This document shows, in pieces, positions 28,105 to 39,652 of a stretch of 64,000 nt of DNA (positions within the stretch are counted from its first letter, which is position 1; every line of letters begins with the position of its first letter). The translations under genes were made by a program, and so were the position numbers. Source of the DNA: Flavobacteriales bacterium. GTDB taxonomy: Bacteria > Bacteroidota > Bacteroidia > Flavobacteriales_D > Sanyastnellaceae. The notes below the pieces were generated by a model. It did no database searches. It saw only the letters and a program-made list of their open reading frames with translations, and was not told where the DNA came from. The stretch lies in the NCBI GenBank assembly GCA_016722445.1, contig JADKIZ010000007.1, positions 124,001 through 188,000 of the forward strand, in the 5' to 3' direction.

Positions 28105-28237
28105 TTTTGTATAGTGTGCTGTAATAGATTTCGACTGCTGATTAGGGTTGAACTTCAGCCTATATCTCAAATTGAATTGAACGGTGGATTCTGGGATTTT
28201 TGATGTTGGTTTTTCAAATCCTGTTTACTTTCACGGC

Positions 28238-29101
28238 ATGACATTGAGAAGAATTGGATTTTGTATAGTTTTCTTGGGTTTACTACCTCTTGTGGGTCAT
28301 ACACAATTGATTCGTGTGATATCTTTCAATATCAGATATGACAATCCTGCAGATGGAGCTGATGCCTGGCCTTTACGCAAAACGGACGTTGCCATGTACA
28401 TGCAGGACCACGAATTTTCAATCATAGGAATGCAGGAAGTGCTGCATCATCAATTGATGTTCCTGGATTCAGCGCTTACCGATTTTGATTACGTGGGTGT
28501 TGGTCGAGATGATGGAAAGGAATTGGGTGAGTATTCACCGATTTTTTATCGTAGTAGTGAATTGGATTTATTGAATACCGGAACATTTTGGTTGTCTAAA
28601 ACTCCGGAAATGCCATCCAAAGATCGGGATGCAGCCTTACCAAGAATTTGCACGTGGTGTGTACTCCGCAACAAATTGCTGAATGTGGATTTTTTGGTGA
28701 TGAATACTCACTTCGATCACATTGGTGTTGAATCCAGAAAAAATGCCGCATTGCTCATTCTTGAAAAAATGAAGATTCTTTCTGACAACGGTCAAATGCC
28801 TGTTGTCCTACTTGGCGATTTTAACGTTGATTTTAAGGAGGAATCGATCAATCTGCTATGTGAGAATTTGTCGAATGTTTACTTGAAAACAGGCGGTAAT
28901 GAAGAAGAACCGGTACCAACATTCAATGCTTTTCGACAGGATTATTCCGAAGGGAAAATGATTGATCATATTTTTACCCAAAATGCAGAGGCCATAAGTT
29001 TTCATGTTGCTGATGATGTAAGAACCAACGGGCGTTTTCTATCGGATCATTTTCCTGTAATCGCGCTGTTGCAACTGCATTTGAAAAAGAAGAAAAATTA
29101 A
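28238..29101 (+). CDS. Secreted endonuclease/exonuclease/phosphatase family protein
   Basis: From ATG 28238 the protein has 287 residues with a signal peptide (RRIGFCIVFLGLLPLVGHTQ). The DNase I-like fold is clear: VISFNIRYDNPADG (metal-binding Asn), IIGMQEVLHHQ (catalytic Glu), MNTHFDHIG (His/Asp), VVLLGDFNVD (Asp/Asn) and LSDHFPVIA (Asp-His). Members hydrolyse phosphodiesters of nucleic acids, sugars or lipids; secreted Bacteroidota forms are mostly of unknown substrate. The upstream ATG at 28184 would put 18 residues before the signal peptide and is less likely. Confidence 0.87.
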   Translation: MTLRRIGFCIVFLGLLPLVGHTQLIRVISFNIRYDNPADGADAWPLRKTDVAMYMQDHEFSIIGMQEVLHHQLMFLDSALTDFDYVGVGRDDGKELGEYSPIFYRSSELDLLNTGTFWLSKTPEMPSKDRDAALPRICTWCVLRNKLLNVDFLVMNTHFDHIGVESRKNAALLILEKMKILSDNGQMPVVLLGDFNVDFKEESINLLCENLSNVYLKTGGNEEEPVPTFNAFRQDYSEGKMIDHIFTQNAEAISFHVADDVRTNGRFLSDHFPVIALLQLHLKKKKN

Positions 29102-29146
29102 CCTCGCATTCGTTCGGTTCTACTGATTTTTTCTGTGAATATGGAT

Positions 29147-31336
29147 ATGAAAAAATATTGGTTTTGTCTTTTTATCGCGCTGATGTTATCAGCTGTTTCG
29201 TTTGCTCACCCTGTGATGGCTTCTGATAGTAAACGTGATTTTGATCGCCTTGTTGAACTATCCAAGTTTCCTGAACGACTGGTTTCAAGTGACTGGAGTG
29301 CATTGCCTATCTACGATTTCAATGGGAAAATTTATGTGTCTGTGATTGGAAAAATGCATGACAATCCCTATTGGGAGCCGTTAATCAATTCCGGTATTTT
29401 ACGTGGTAGCATCACAGGTGACATTGCCACGATGAAAGTTCCACTTTTGGTTTTTGCTGACATGAATTTTGATGATGTTTATTCCTATCTCGAAATTCCT
29501 GGTAAAACACAACCGCATCTCGACAAGGTCATGAAGGATGTTAAAGCCGATAGTGTGCAATTGGGTATCGGTTTGCCTCAACAATTCACAGGAAAGGATG
29601 TGATGATCGGTATCACGGACTGGGGATCCGATTATACACATCCAATGTTCTACGACACTTTATATCAGCAAACGCGAATTCATGCTGCCTGGGATCAATA
29701 TAAAAATTCAGGTAATCATCCTGATGGTTTTGCCTATGGTGCTGAATATGTCGGCGAGGATGAATTACTGCTCGCTCAATCGGATACAGCTAACATTTAT
29801 AGTTATGCCTACCATGGTTCTCATGTGGCCGGAATCGCCGGAGGTAGCGGTGGTACAACGATTTATCGCGGAATGGCACCAGAAGCGAATTTTCTTTTTG
29901 CTACTTTTCTTGTCGATTATGCCTAAGTCATTGATGCTTTTCATTGGATGAAAGGAATAGCACAGTCTGAAGGCAAAAGATTGGTCGTCAACATGAGTTG
30001 GGGTCTTTATTATATTGGAACGTTGGATGGAAATTCTCTCATTTCACAAGCGATAAACCAACTTTCAGATGAAGGAATTGTATTCGTTGCTTCTGGCGGA
30101 AACAACGGTGACAATGATTTTCATATCATGAAAAATTTCAATAACGACTTGCTGACGACGCGCATTGAATTCGACAGTTATACCAATCCTACCATGTGGG
30201 GCGAAAGCATTACCATGTGGGGTGAGCCAGGACAATCATTCCATGCTGGTATGAAAATATACAATTCAGGTAACACATTGTTGGATGAAACTCCCATGTA
30301 TTTCAGCGAAACTGCTCAGGCATATCTCGATAGCATGTTAGTCACCGCTAATAATGATACCATATGGTTCAACCTTACTGTTGATGCTGCACACCCATTG
30401 AATGGTCGTCCTCACATGAGATTGCGTGTGAAGAATACCAACGGTTCTTTGCGTGTTGTTTTAAATGCATCGGCGGAGAGCGGCATCGTTCATTTTTGGA
30501 ATCTTGTTGACCTAACCAATGGTGTTGGTAATTGGGGACTTCCATTTACAACTTATGGTGGGGCCTCGGGTATGAGCGGAGATTCTTCTTATAGTATTAG
30601 CGAACCAACATGTGCCGCTAGCGTGATCAGTGTGGCGGCCTATACAGCATCTTATATCAATGTGATTGACAACCCTGCTGGTGGACAACGTGCTTCATTT
30701 TCGAGTATTGGTCCCTTGATCACAGGCACCATGAAACCGGATATTGCTGCCCCTGGTGTGAATGTTGCATCTTCTATGTCGTCATTCACAGTCGCGACAT
30801 ATGCCTCCATTTCTACAGTGAGTTTTAATGATCATGACTATGACTTTGCCCGACTTTCCGGAACATCTATGTCTTCACCATGTGTAGCGGGTATTGTAGC
30901 ATTGATGCTCGATGCGAATCCTTTGCTTACTCCTTCACAAGTGAAAGAAATATTGCAACAAACTGCGCGTGAGGATGAGTTCACCGGTGATTTGATCACT
31001 CCACCTGGTGATGTAATGTGGGGTTATGGTAAAGTAAACGCTTACGCAGCGGTGCAACTTGCATTGGCAACTCAAGGTTTGAATGTGCAAAACGTGAAAA
31101 TTGAATCAATCGGTATATATCCGAATCCGGCGTTCGCACAAATTCAATTATTACTTCCTTCAGGTGAAAAATGTTTGTCCATCATGGCTATAGATATGTC
31201 GGGTAAACAAACTCAGTTGGTAGCTGAATCCAGGACCGTTGATGTTTCTTCCTTGGCAGCAGGTATCTACTCGCTTGAAATTGTAACTGATCGGGAAATG
31301 TACCGGACAAAATTGATGGTAGGAGGTCAGAGATAA
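29147..31336 (+). pseudogene. T9SS type-A subtilisin-like serine protease with in-frame TAA
   Basis: A signal peptide (KKYWFCLFIALMLSAVSFA) is followed by a propeptide and a S8 subtilase domain. Catalytic Asp is in GITDWGSDYTHP (29618), His in HGSHVAGIAGG (29813) and Ser in SGTSMSSP (30866). The C-terminus (IGIYPNPAFAQIQL; AIDMSGKQ; LAAGIYSLEIV) is a type-A T9SS sorting domain. A TAA at 29924-29926 interrupts the frame between FLVDYA and VIDAFHWMKGI without any shift; GAA (Glu) would fit there. The stop is between catalytic His and Ser, so a truncated product would be inactive. It may be a real nonsense mutation or a base error. The 3' end overlaps the convergent PorP gene by 10 bases. Confidence 0.85.
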
Positions 31337-32365
31337 TCAGGACAAGATTTTGCAGGAAGCAAAAATGGCTTTTTAGGAATGATGTAAACGGCAGAAATTT
31401 CAAAACCGCCTCGCCCATTGCTAGCAGGCTTAAGATTGCTCGTATTGATATCATAACTTATGCCGACATCCCAGGCATCATATTGTATTCCCGCTACCAC
31501 ATAGCCAGCGTCACGGGCACGTCCGAATACCCCGAAATAGACCGCTCTCCACAACCATGACTGATCGTTCAATATGTAATGACCACGACCTCCAAAATTG
31601 ACTTCTCGATATGTACCCTGAGCCATAGCCAGCAACATGGGTTCTATGAGCCAATTGTTTTTGATTGGAAATTTGTAACCTCCATGCGCATTGAAACGGG
31701 TATCTAATTTCACAAATCCATCATTGAATAGGCTTTGTTGAGGTCGCGAAATATTGATGAATGAAATTCCTCCGGATAATTCCTTTTTCTTACTCCATGT
31801 TTTCATGATGTTGATTCCTAAAGCGGTATTGAGATAGCCGTGAGTCTCGGGGATAATTTTCTCCTGATGAAATGCCGGGATCATAAACAAAACCATTCCA
31901 CTGGTTGTCGTATTTCAACGCCGAATAATCAATGCGCATAGAATGGTATCCTACCATACCGGCTATTGAAATTCGAGATTTCCCTTCTGTAAAATCGTGA
32001 CCAAAGGCCAATTGAATGATACTCGTTTTGAGGTTGGAATCTCCAGCTTTGTCATTGTAAAATGATAAACCAACATTCCACATGGTTTTAAATGGCAGAC
32101 CATCTTTTTTGTTGAGAAAGCCATCAGGCAATTCGAGATGCGCGGCATCTGCACTAAGTCCAAAAGTGGAATAGGGTGTCGTGACAGATCGCCACTGGGT
32201 GCGTTGATTGCCTACAAAACGATAGGCACCGTCAAATTGCCCGACAAGTGCCGGATTGAGGTTGAAGGGCGATTGATAAAACTGTGAGAAGTGTATGTCC
32301 TGAGCGAGTAGAATGCCATTGGTCAATATCAAAATGAAAACAACGGTCAATCTTAAGTTGATCAT
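31327..32365 (-). pseudogene. PorP/SprF family outer membrane protein, one frameshift
   Basis: Two frames join into one protein of about 345 residues. It has a signal peptide (INLRLTVVFILILTNGILLAQ, at 32365) and QDIHFSQFYQSPFNLNPALV, the PorP/SprF opening that marks this T9SS-associated beta-barrel family. The frames meet at GGGG (31849-31852): removing one base continues ENYPETHGYLNTALG. The C-terminal half keeps RGHYILNDQSWLWRAVYFG and GISYDI. PorP/SprF proteins help type-B cargo reach or stay on the cell surface. The gene lies 32 bases after the type-B cargo gene at 32398-36141, its likely partner. Confidence 0.87.
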
Positions 32366-32397
32366 TGCATTCAATTGGTATTTATAGAAATGGTGGT

Positions 32398-35300
32398 TCA
32401 ACGTATCAGTGTAATGTTTCCTTCTTCAAAATAAGTTTGTCCTCCATAACATGTCGCTTCCAAATAGTAGACGTATACATCGGGATCAAGTTCTTTGCCG
32501 CCAAATGTGCCATCCCAACCAAGGGCTGCATGATCTGTTTCAAATATTTTTTCACCCCAGCGATCGTATATCACGAAATAGAGTTTACTGATGTTGTTTG
32601 CTCTGACGAACAATTTTTCATTGCGAAGATCTTTGTTGGGAGTAAATGCATTGGGTACATAAATACTTGGTGGACCGCAAACAAAATCGGTCACATAAAC
32701 TGTCACCTCTGTGCGCGCTTCACATTCATCATCACTCACGGTCACAATGTAGGTAGTCGTTGCCGAAGGCGTGGCCAGCGGAGATTGGGCATGAGAGCTG
32801 CTCAATGTGCTAGAAGGTGTCCATTCATATGAGAATCCTGAAGGCATAACATTCAATTGAGAGGATTGTCCTTCTCCAATGAATTCTGGTGTCGCAGTTG
32901 CTGCAATAGAAGATGCTGTTAATTCACTTACTTCAACCAATACAGAATCAGTTGCCACGCAGTCAAATGGAGTCGTCGATTCAACATAAAACATGGTTTC
33001 CTCGTGAACAACAACATTCACTGATGGGGTATTCTGACCTTCAAGGATCAATATTTCCGGCGACCAGGTGTATACAAATTCAGGATTGGGATCTAAGACA
33101 CTCAAAGTGGTAGTGTCTTCAGCACATACGGTGAAATCACCTTCAATCACAGTCTGAAAACTGACAAGACCGACATTTACTTCAGCTTCTAATTCGCAAC
33201 CGAAAGCTTCGATTTGTACATAAAAAGTTGTCGGTACTACGATGTCGACCACGATGTCCGGATCGCTCGTGTTATCGTTCAGGATATTACTGAAGTTTGG
33301 AACATCGCTCCATGTAATGTTGGCGCTAATTGGGCTGTAATAAGCTGTGAGGGTTACCGGAATTTCATCGCAAAGTGTAGTATCTCCAGGAATCACCAAA
33401 GTAAGTTCAGTTACATCTACATTTTGAAAATAGGTATCTGCACAACCATCATGTGTGACAGTCAAAATATATTCGGTGTCTGTATAACCAATGAATGTTG
33501 GGTTGGGAATATTTGCAAAGTTGAGGTTCTGATCAGGCGACCACAGATAATTGAAATTAGGATTGACATTTTCTGGACCAAGTTGAGGTTGATCTCCTAT
33601 ACAGATGATCACATCAGTCAAATTTGTGTGACAGATTCCAGTATTTGAATGTCTTGATAGACAGTGTCTGCAGCATTGCATGTCAAGTTATGGGTTACAA
33701 TTAATGTGATGGTGTAAATACCCGGTTCCGAATATTGGTGTACTGGATTTTCAGCGAAAGATGTTGTTTCGTCACCGAAATCCCATTCATACGTAAGAGA
33801 ATAAGTACTTGTGTTTTCAAACTGAATTGGAACATCTACACAACCGGTTGGAGTTGTTGTAAAATCAGCTACAGTCAGCGGCAATTGAAAGTCGAATTTG
33901 TATACGCCGTTATTACATGAACTATTGTTATCTGCCGACCATGCGTTGGTTGGAAAAATGGGAAGTCACTGTTGCCTCCACATCCTGCACACACACTTTG
34001 GTAGATGACGCCTTTGCGGTCGAACCGGCTCGTCCCTCCATCCACGTGTTCACTGCTGGTGCCACCACCAAAGAAGGTACCATATTCCAGTTGCGTCATG
34101 TTTTCATCAAAACAGCCATGTAGAAATCACCGGTTGAACATGCATTATCAAAGGCATCTGGTGTTATTTCCAAGCTATTCATAGAATGCAGATTAGCCCC
34201 AGGATTCAAAGGATTGTTAGAGACAGTCGTGATACCCCATCCACTTACGTAAATTCTGTTGCAGTAATCAACCAAAAATGCGGAAGGGGAAATGTTCGGT
34301 TTACTATTTCCTGTTCCGAAAACAGTAGACCACGTCACACTGCTCAATGTGGGATTAAACTTGGTGAGCAGGTTACCACTATCCGGTGTTCCATAAGTGG
34401 CATTGATGATCATGCTGCTCCCAGTTGCGGTTGTCTGTCCAAAAACATACACCTGATCATCGCTGTCAATTTCAATAAAATAAAGTTGATCGTAGAGATT
34501 CGAACCCCAATATGTGCCGTTTATTACTGTTTGTCCATTTGCTGAAATTCTTAAAACATACCCATCAGCTAATCCACCAGCATTTGAATTTTGAATGCCG
34601 ACATTGCCCAAGTTCAAATCGGTGGAAGTGGTGCCTCCACATACATATAATACACCTTGACTATTGTTTGAAATGGAAAAGCCGGAATCATCACCTGCAC
34701 CGCCATAATACGTTCCCCAGATCATTTGGTCTAAAGTGGGATCAAGTTTCATAATCACCGCATCTTGCCCGCCACCCAGGTTACCTTGTATGGAGCTAAG
34801 CACCGGAAAATCGCTTGAGAATGTCGATGAAACAATGAGGATGTTTTCATTTTCATCGAGCGAAATTTCACCACGAAATTCATCTGCGTAATTGTGTTTT
34901 AAGTTCACAGAAGTATTTACTCCGTCGTTGTTTGATCCACCCAGATAGGTGGCGCCAATCAAATCTGAGCAATCGAAATTAAAGTGAGCTACCACAATGT
35001 CTGAACCATTGGGAAAACTAGCTCCGGTTCCAGAAGGCGCTACAAGTGATCCACCGTTGAAAACAGATTGGATGGCATTGTCGGTTGTTGGAAAATCATT
35101 GGAGCCTGTAGTACCATAAACGAGTAATTCGGCATCATTATTTGTGATGATACTAAGCGGCAAATCATCGCCACTTCCGCCAAGAAATGTTGACCATACC
35201 ATGAATGTTCCGCTCACATCATATTTGGAAAGTGCCATATCAATTCCATCCTCAATACCGCTGTCTCCTCCTTGATGTGTAGTTTGATAAGCGCCTGTAG

Positions 35301-36141
35301 TCGTGGGATAACTCTGACCAAATGCTGAACTGCCGCTGTACAAATAACCGTCTTCGTCATAAGTTGCAGTGTATCCGAAATTGTCGCTTGAACTACCACT
35401 GTATGTGGAAAAAACAAGTTCAGGATCAATGATGAGTTCGTATTTCTTATCATATCCATCAGGGAATTGGAAACTGACACTTTCGTTTTTCAAAACATAA
35501 AAACATCGAACGTATTTTTTTTCTCCACGAATGATTTGCCAGGCAATGGGTTTCTGTTCTGCTGTTTCATGCACAGATGTTTTGATGATAACACGCTCGT
35601 TTTCGATGTGAATATCTTCAACTCCTTCGTAGTTCATTTTGATCTGCATTGGATCAGCTCCAGGTTGAACTACGAAATCATATTTCATCAGCGGACCGGA
35701 AGAATAAACATGAACGTCAATACCTCGATACATTTCATCCAGCATGACTCCTTGAAATGAAGAACACCCTCCAGCCCATTGCGTTTCATCATTTCCCAAA
35801 AAATAGTTGAAAGTTGTTTTTTGTTTTTGATGGAAAGATGCTTTTGCAGAAAAGGCATTCTCAAATTTTACACGATAGACATGACCTTTGATTCTGATGT
35901 CTTCGGGATTGAAAATCTGACCATCATCGTGCGCATCACGTATGGCACTGAGGTCAAAGCAGTGAAAAGTAAAACCCCGGTCCTCAAGAAAGACCCTTGC
36001 TCCGCCGAGATCGGTACTAGCTTTGACGTGTGTCGGCCACTGTCCTTTGTTTTCGACATAGAATAGGCCACTGCTGTGTTGTGCAGCCAACCCGCCGTAT
36101 AGCAGGATGAGTGTGAAAAGTATGATTGATCTCAAACCCAT
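32398..36141 (-). pseudogene. T9SS type-B cargo with SBBP/beta-propeller repeats and PKD domains, three frameshifts
   Basis: Four frames join into one protein of about 1,245 residues. It has a signal peptide (SIILFTLILLYGGLAAQ) and an N-terminal DUF7948-like domain (FYVENKGQWPTHVKASTDLG). SBBP beta-propeller repeats follow (VWSTFLGGSGDD; IWGTYYGGAGDDSG; TGSNDFPTT), then a PKD domain (YEWDFGDETTSFAENPVHQY) and a type-B C-terminus (NAFTPNKDLRNEKLFV; FVIYDRWGEKIFET; DVYVYYLEA). Breaks are near 34103 (GTTTTG lacks a T), 33957 (TTCC lacks a C) and ~33640 (one base missing in GTCACACAA). All are single deletions and the protein text continues across each, which suggests read error. A PorP/SprF gene follows. 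Confidence 0.87.
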
Positions 36142-36385
36142 GCTTCGAAATTAGAGAGTTTTCCGGTATTTCCCATTCTGTGTACAGTAAAGTGAAGAAA
36201 CTTTTCCTGTTTTTATGGATTTTCCAATAGGATGACGTCTATATTCATGGAAACGTTGTCGGGGTTCTATCGGGAAAAACATGACATTGATAGATTGAAC
36301 ATTGTTGTGTGACCAATTTCCAACTGAAAACCAACGAGACAACTGTTTTTTTTAGGTAAATTCGTAGCAGGGATTATACGGTCTG

Positions 36386-39035
36386 ATGAAAACTTTGCTG
36401 ATATCGCTCGTTGGTGGCATTTGCCTGTTCGCAAATGTGGCGGCTTTTGCAGTGATGGATCAAAATCCTTCTGGTTACGTGCGCAACCAAGGTCAGATTC
36501 GCAATCAGTTCGGTGAAGTGAATCACGATGTCATTGCGGCTTTTTTTTCTGAGGGATATGATTTGCTCATTACCAAACAAGGATTCTCCCATCAACTGCA
36601 CAGACAATTAGATCAGGATGTCGCTTTCCACCGTGTTGATGTGACGTTTTTTCAAGATAATGGCGAAAACAATGAAGTACACTGGATCGAGCCGTTTCCA
36701 ACTTACTTGAATTTTATTCAGGCAGGAAATTCAGGACCGCGAAGCATTGATCATGTTGAAATATTCCGAACGGTTATTTTGAAAAACGTATGGAATGGAA
36801 TCGATGTTGAATTCACTACTTCTACAGACGACTTTGGAAACGTTGCGCCGAAAATCAATTTTTTGTTAGCGCACGCATCGGATATGAATCAAATTGGATT
36901 ATTGTGCGAAGGACAGGAAAAATTGTCACTGCATTCCAATCTTGTTCAATTCGAGTTGACTACTTCGCTTGGTTCTATCATGGAACACATACCTTACAGC
37001 TTTACCAGCGTGCATGGAGAACATGTTCCGGTAGATGTTTTTATGCTGATGGTGGCAATGGCCTTGTCAAATTCACTTCAGATGAGAAAATCATGCAATC
37101 CGATTCACCGTTGGTCATAGATCCTATTCCATCACCAAGTCTCAATTGGGCAACTTATTTCGGGGGATCGGCGGCTGAACAAGGAATGAAGACCGTCCTC
37201 GACAATATGGGAGGTGTTTTTTTAGGAGGCATCACGCAATCTTCTGCCGGGATAGCAACTGCTGGTGCATTTCAGGGTACCTATGGTGGAGCGCCTTTCT
37301 ATGATGCATTTGTTGCCAAATTTGACATCAATGGCAATCGGATTTGGTCAACATATTTTGGTGGAACACTCGATGAACAGTTGCTTGATATATTGGCTGA
37401 ACCTGGCGGTAATATCTATTTCACGGGATCGTCAAATTCGGCAGGACTCGCTACTGGAGGTACACATCAAACTATTATCGGAGGAGGATCAGATGCGATC
37501 ATCGTAAAACTCAGTGCTGCTGGTAATCTCATTTGGAGTACATATTATGGCGGTACATCAAATGATAGCGCTCGAGGACTTTCATTCCTTGGGGCGAACA
37601 TCGGATTGACGGGGCAAACCGCATCATCCAATGGCATTTCTTCACCTGGCGCTCACCAATTGTCTTTTGGAGGTGGCGGTTCTGATGGTTTTTTCACTTC
37701 GTTCACTTCAGCTGGGGCAATGAATTGGGGATCGTATTGGGGTGGTGCGGGTACGGATGTCGCGTATCAGATCAAGACAACGGCTACTTTCGATTTTGTT
37801 TTGGTGGCTACTACAAATTCGGCGAGTATGGCTACTCCTGGTGCTTTTCAAACTGTCCTCGGTGGTTCCAATGATATCCTTGTTTCAAAGTTTTCGTCTG
37901 CTGGCGTGCAGCAATGGGCTACCTATTATGGTGGAGTTCTTTCTGATAATGGTTATGGCGTGGCACTGGATATTTCAGGTGATATTTTTATTACAGGACA
38001 AACAAATAATTCCGTAGGATTCGCCACTGCAGGTGCTTATGACGTTATTTTGAATGGAGCAACGGATGGATTTGTACTCAGCCTCAATAGTTCCGGTAAT
38101 CGCAATTGGTCAACCTACATTGGGGGAACACTACAAGATGTACTTCAATTTATTTGGACAGATGGCCTTGGAAATATCTATGTAGGAGGCAATACATCAT
38201 CTTCTGTTGGCTTAGTTACTGTTGGTGCAACACAATCAGTTTTTGGTGGTGGAACTTATGATGGAGTAATCGGCAGTTTTGATATTTCGGGCACCGTCAA
38301 CTGGATCACCTATTACGGTGGTACTGGGGATGATTTCATCCGTTCTGGCATTGGTGATGCTATTTCGCATTTGTATGTTGCTGGTTTTTCAGCTTCTGCA
38401 AATGGTATCGCTACGGCTGGTGCTTACCAAACTTCTTTGTCTTCTACCGGAGTTTTGATGCTTTCCTATCAGATTATACGTTGGCTGCATCGCTACCAGT
38501 TGAGTTGATTTCGTTTAATGTCCAAGCAACACCATCATCAAACATGGTGAATTGCACCTGGACGGTATCTGCCGGCATGCAATGCCATGAATATATCTTG
38601 GAAAAAAGCGCAGATATGGTGGAGTGGCAGAGTATTGCCATGGTGGATTGTCATTTTTCTGAAGACGGAACAAGTTTTTCTTTTGACGATAACCATGTGG
38701 GTTATGGAGTGGTCTATTATCGAATTACGCAAGTTAACTTAGACGGAGAACAAAGTAATTTAACCCGAAGTATTTTATTCAATGCATTAGATGAAATATC
38801 CATTTTCCCTATTCCAGCATCTGGAATGGTTCATCTGATGTCTCCACAGGAAGACATGATTTCAGTCGTCATTTATGATCTTTCCGGAAGAATTGCTATG
38901 AAGTATTCTGCAGATTCATCATCTCCGGTTGCAGCGATGTCTTGTGATGTTTCTGAGCTTACCGCCGGAAATTATTGTATTGGTATTTTAGATAGTCATG
39001 GGGAAATGACTTTCAGAATGATCTCTGTGGAATAG
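36386..39035 (+). pseudogene. T9SS type-A cargo with SBBP propeller repeats, two frameshifts
   Basis: Three frames join into one protein of about 883 residues. It has a signal peptide (MKTLLISLVGGICLFANVAA) and a DUF7948-like N-terminal domain (VRNQGQIRNQFGEVNHDVIA). Seven or more propeller repeats follow (NWATYFGGSAAEQG; IWSTYFGGTLDEQ; NWGSYWGGAGTD; QWATYYGGVLSDN). The C-terminal part (LPVELISFNVQATPSSNMV; ISIFPIPASGMVHL; LSGRIAMKYS; LTAGNYCIGIL) is a type-A sorting domain. Breaks lie at TTTTT (37038-37042) and TTTT (38453-38456); one extra T at each restores the text. It is divergent from the other SBBP protein gene and the two N-terminal domains look paralogous. Confidence 0.87.
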
Positions 39036-39137
39036 GGGAGAATTGCTTCGTTTTTCGAATTGTTTACAGTCAACGTGAACACGCACACCTCACTGAATCG
39101 ACTTTATTGAATGAATCAATGAATGTTCTGGTCTCAA

Positions 39138-39590
39138 TTATTCCTTGTTTTTCTTCTTTTTCCGCTCTTCGCGAAGATCAAACTTGATGGGAATATTCAT
39201 ATTCACCCGCACGGCTTGTCCATTTTGAGTGCCTGGATTAAACCTCAATAAGCGGCATATCCGTAACGCTTCTTTGTTGAGTTCACCACCATATGAAACG
39301 CTGCGAATGATCGAGTGATTTGTAGTACTTCCATCTTTTTCAACAATGAAAGCAACGACTATGGTCGCTTGAATGCTGTTTTCGATACTTGGTTGAGGAT
39401 AAACGATATTCTCTGATATGAACCGCTCCAAAGCTTCTTGTCCTTCCGGATAAACCGGCATTTGTGTTACCACTGAATAAACTTGTTCCTCTGTGATTGG
39501 CGCCGATGTGGAGTCACTTCCGATTTCAACTTGAGCTTCGGCACATAAGAAAAACATAACACCTGAAATGATGCTGAGGGCTTTTTTCAT
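39138..39590 (-). CDS. TonB-type C-terminal domain protein
   Basis: From ATG 39590 the protein has 150 residues with a signal peptide (KKALSIISGVMFFLCAEAQ). The rest is a TonB C-terminal domain: PVYPEGQEALERFISENIVY, ATIVVAFIVEKDGSTTNHSI, LNKEALRICRLLRFNPG and VRVNMNIPIKFDL. Unlike classical TonB it has no N-terminal membrane anchor or Pro-rich spacer, so it is a free periplasmic form, common in Bacteroidota, of unknown partner. A basic tail (REERKKKKNKE) ends the protein. A longer frame to 39635 adds an unlikely N-terminus. A promoter box is visible upstream. Confidence 0.8.
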   Translation of the reverse strand: MKKALSIISGVMFFLCAEAQVEIGSDSTSAPITEEQVYSVVTQMPVYPEGQEALERFISENIVYPQPSIENSIQATIVVAFIVEKDGSTTNHSIIRSVSYGGELNKEALRICRLLRFNPGTQNGQAVRVNMNIPIKFDLREERKKKKNKE

Positions 39591-39617
39591 GTCGTTAAGG
39601 AATTGGCTTGCAGTGTC

Positions 39618-39625
39618 CAAATGTA
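39618..39625 (-). promoter_or_regulatory. -7 promoter box (TACATTTG) of the TonB-domain gene
   Basis: TACATTTG on the minus strand matches TAnnTTTG and is identical to the rRNA P1 box at 53955-53962. It lies 28 bases before the ATG at 39590. No clear -33 TTG is seen. Confidence 0.45.
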
Positions 39626-39652
39626 AACAGAACATGTTATAATTTTACCTGC

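Larger units (their letters stand above)
27752..28237. other. Intergenic region with two hairpins
   Basis: These 486 bases hold the terminator-like stem at 27766-27792 and the long hairpin at 28066-28104. I see no convincing gene: the frame at 27729-27917 has no family likeness and starts inside csbD. Confidence 0.5.
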
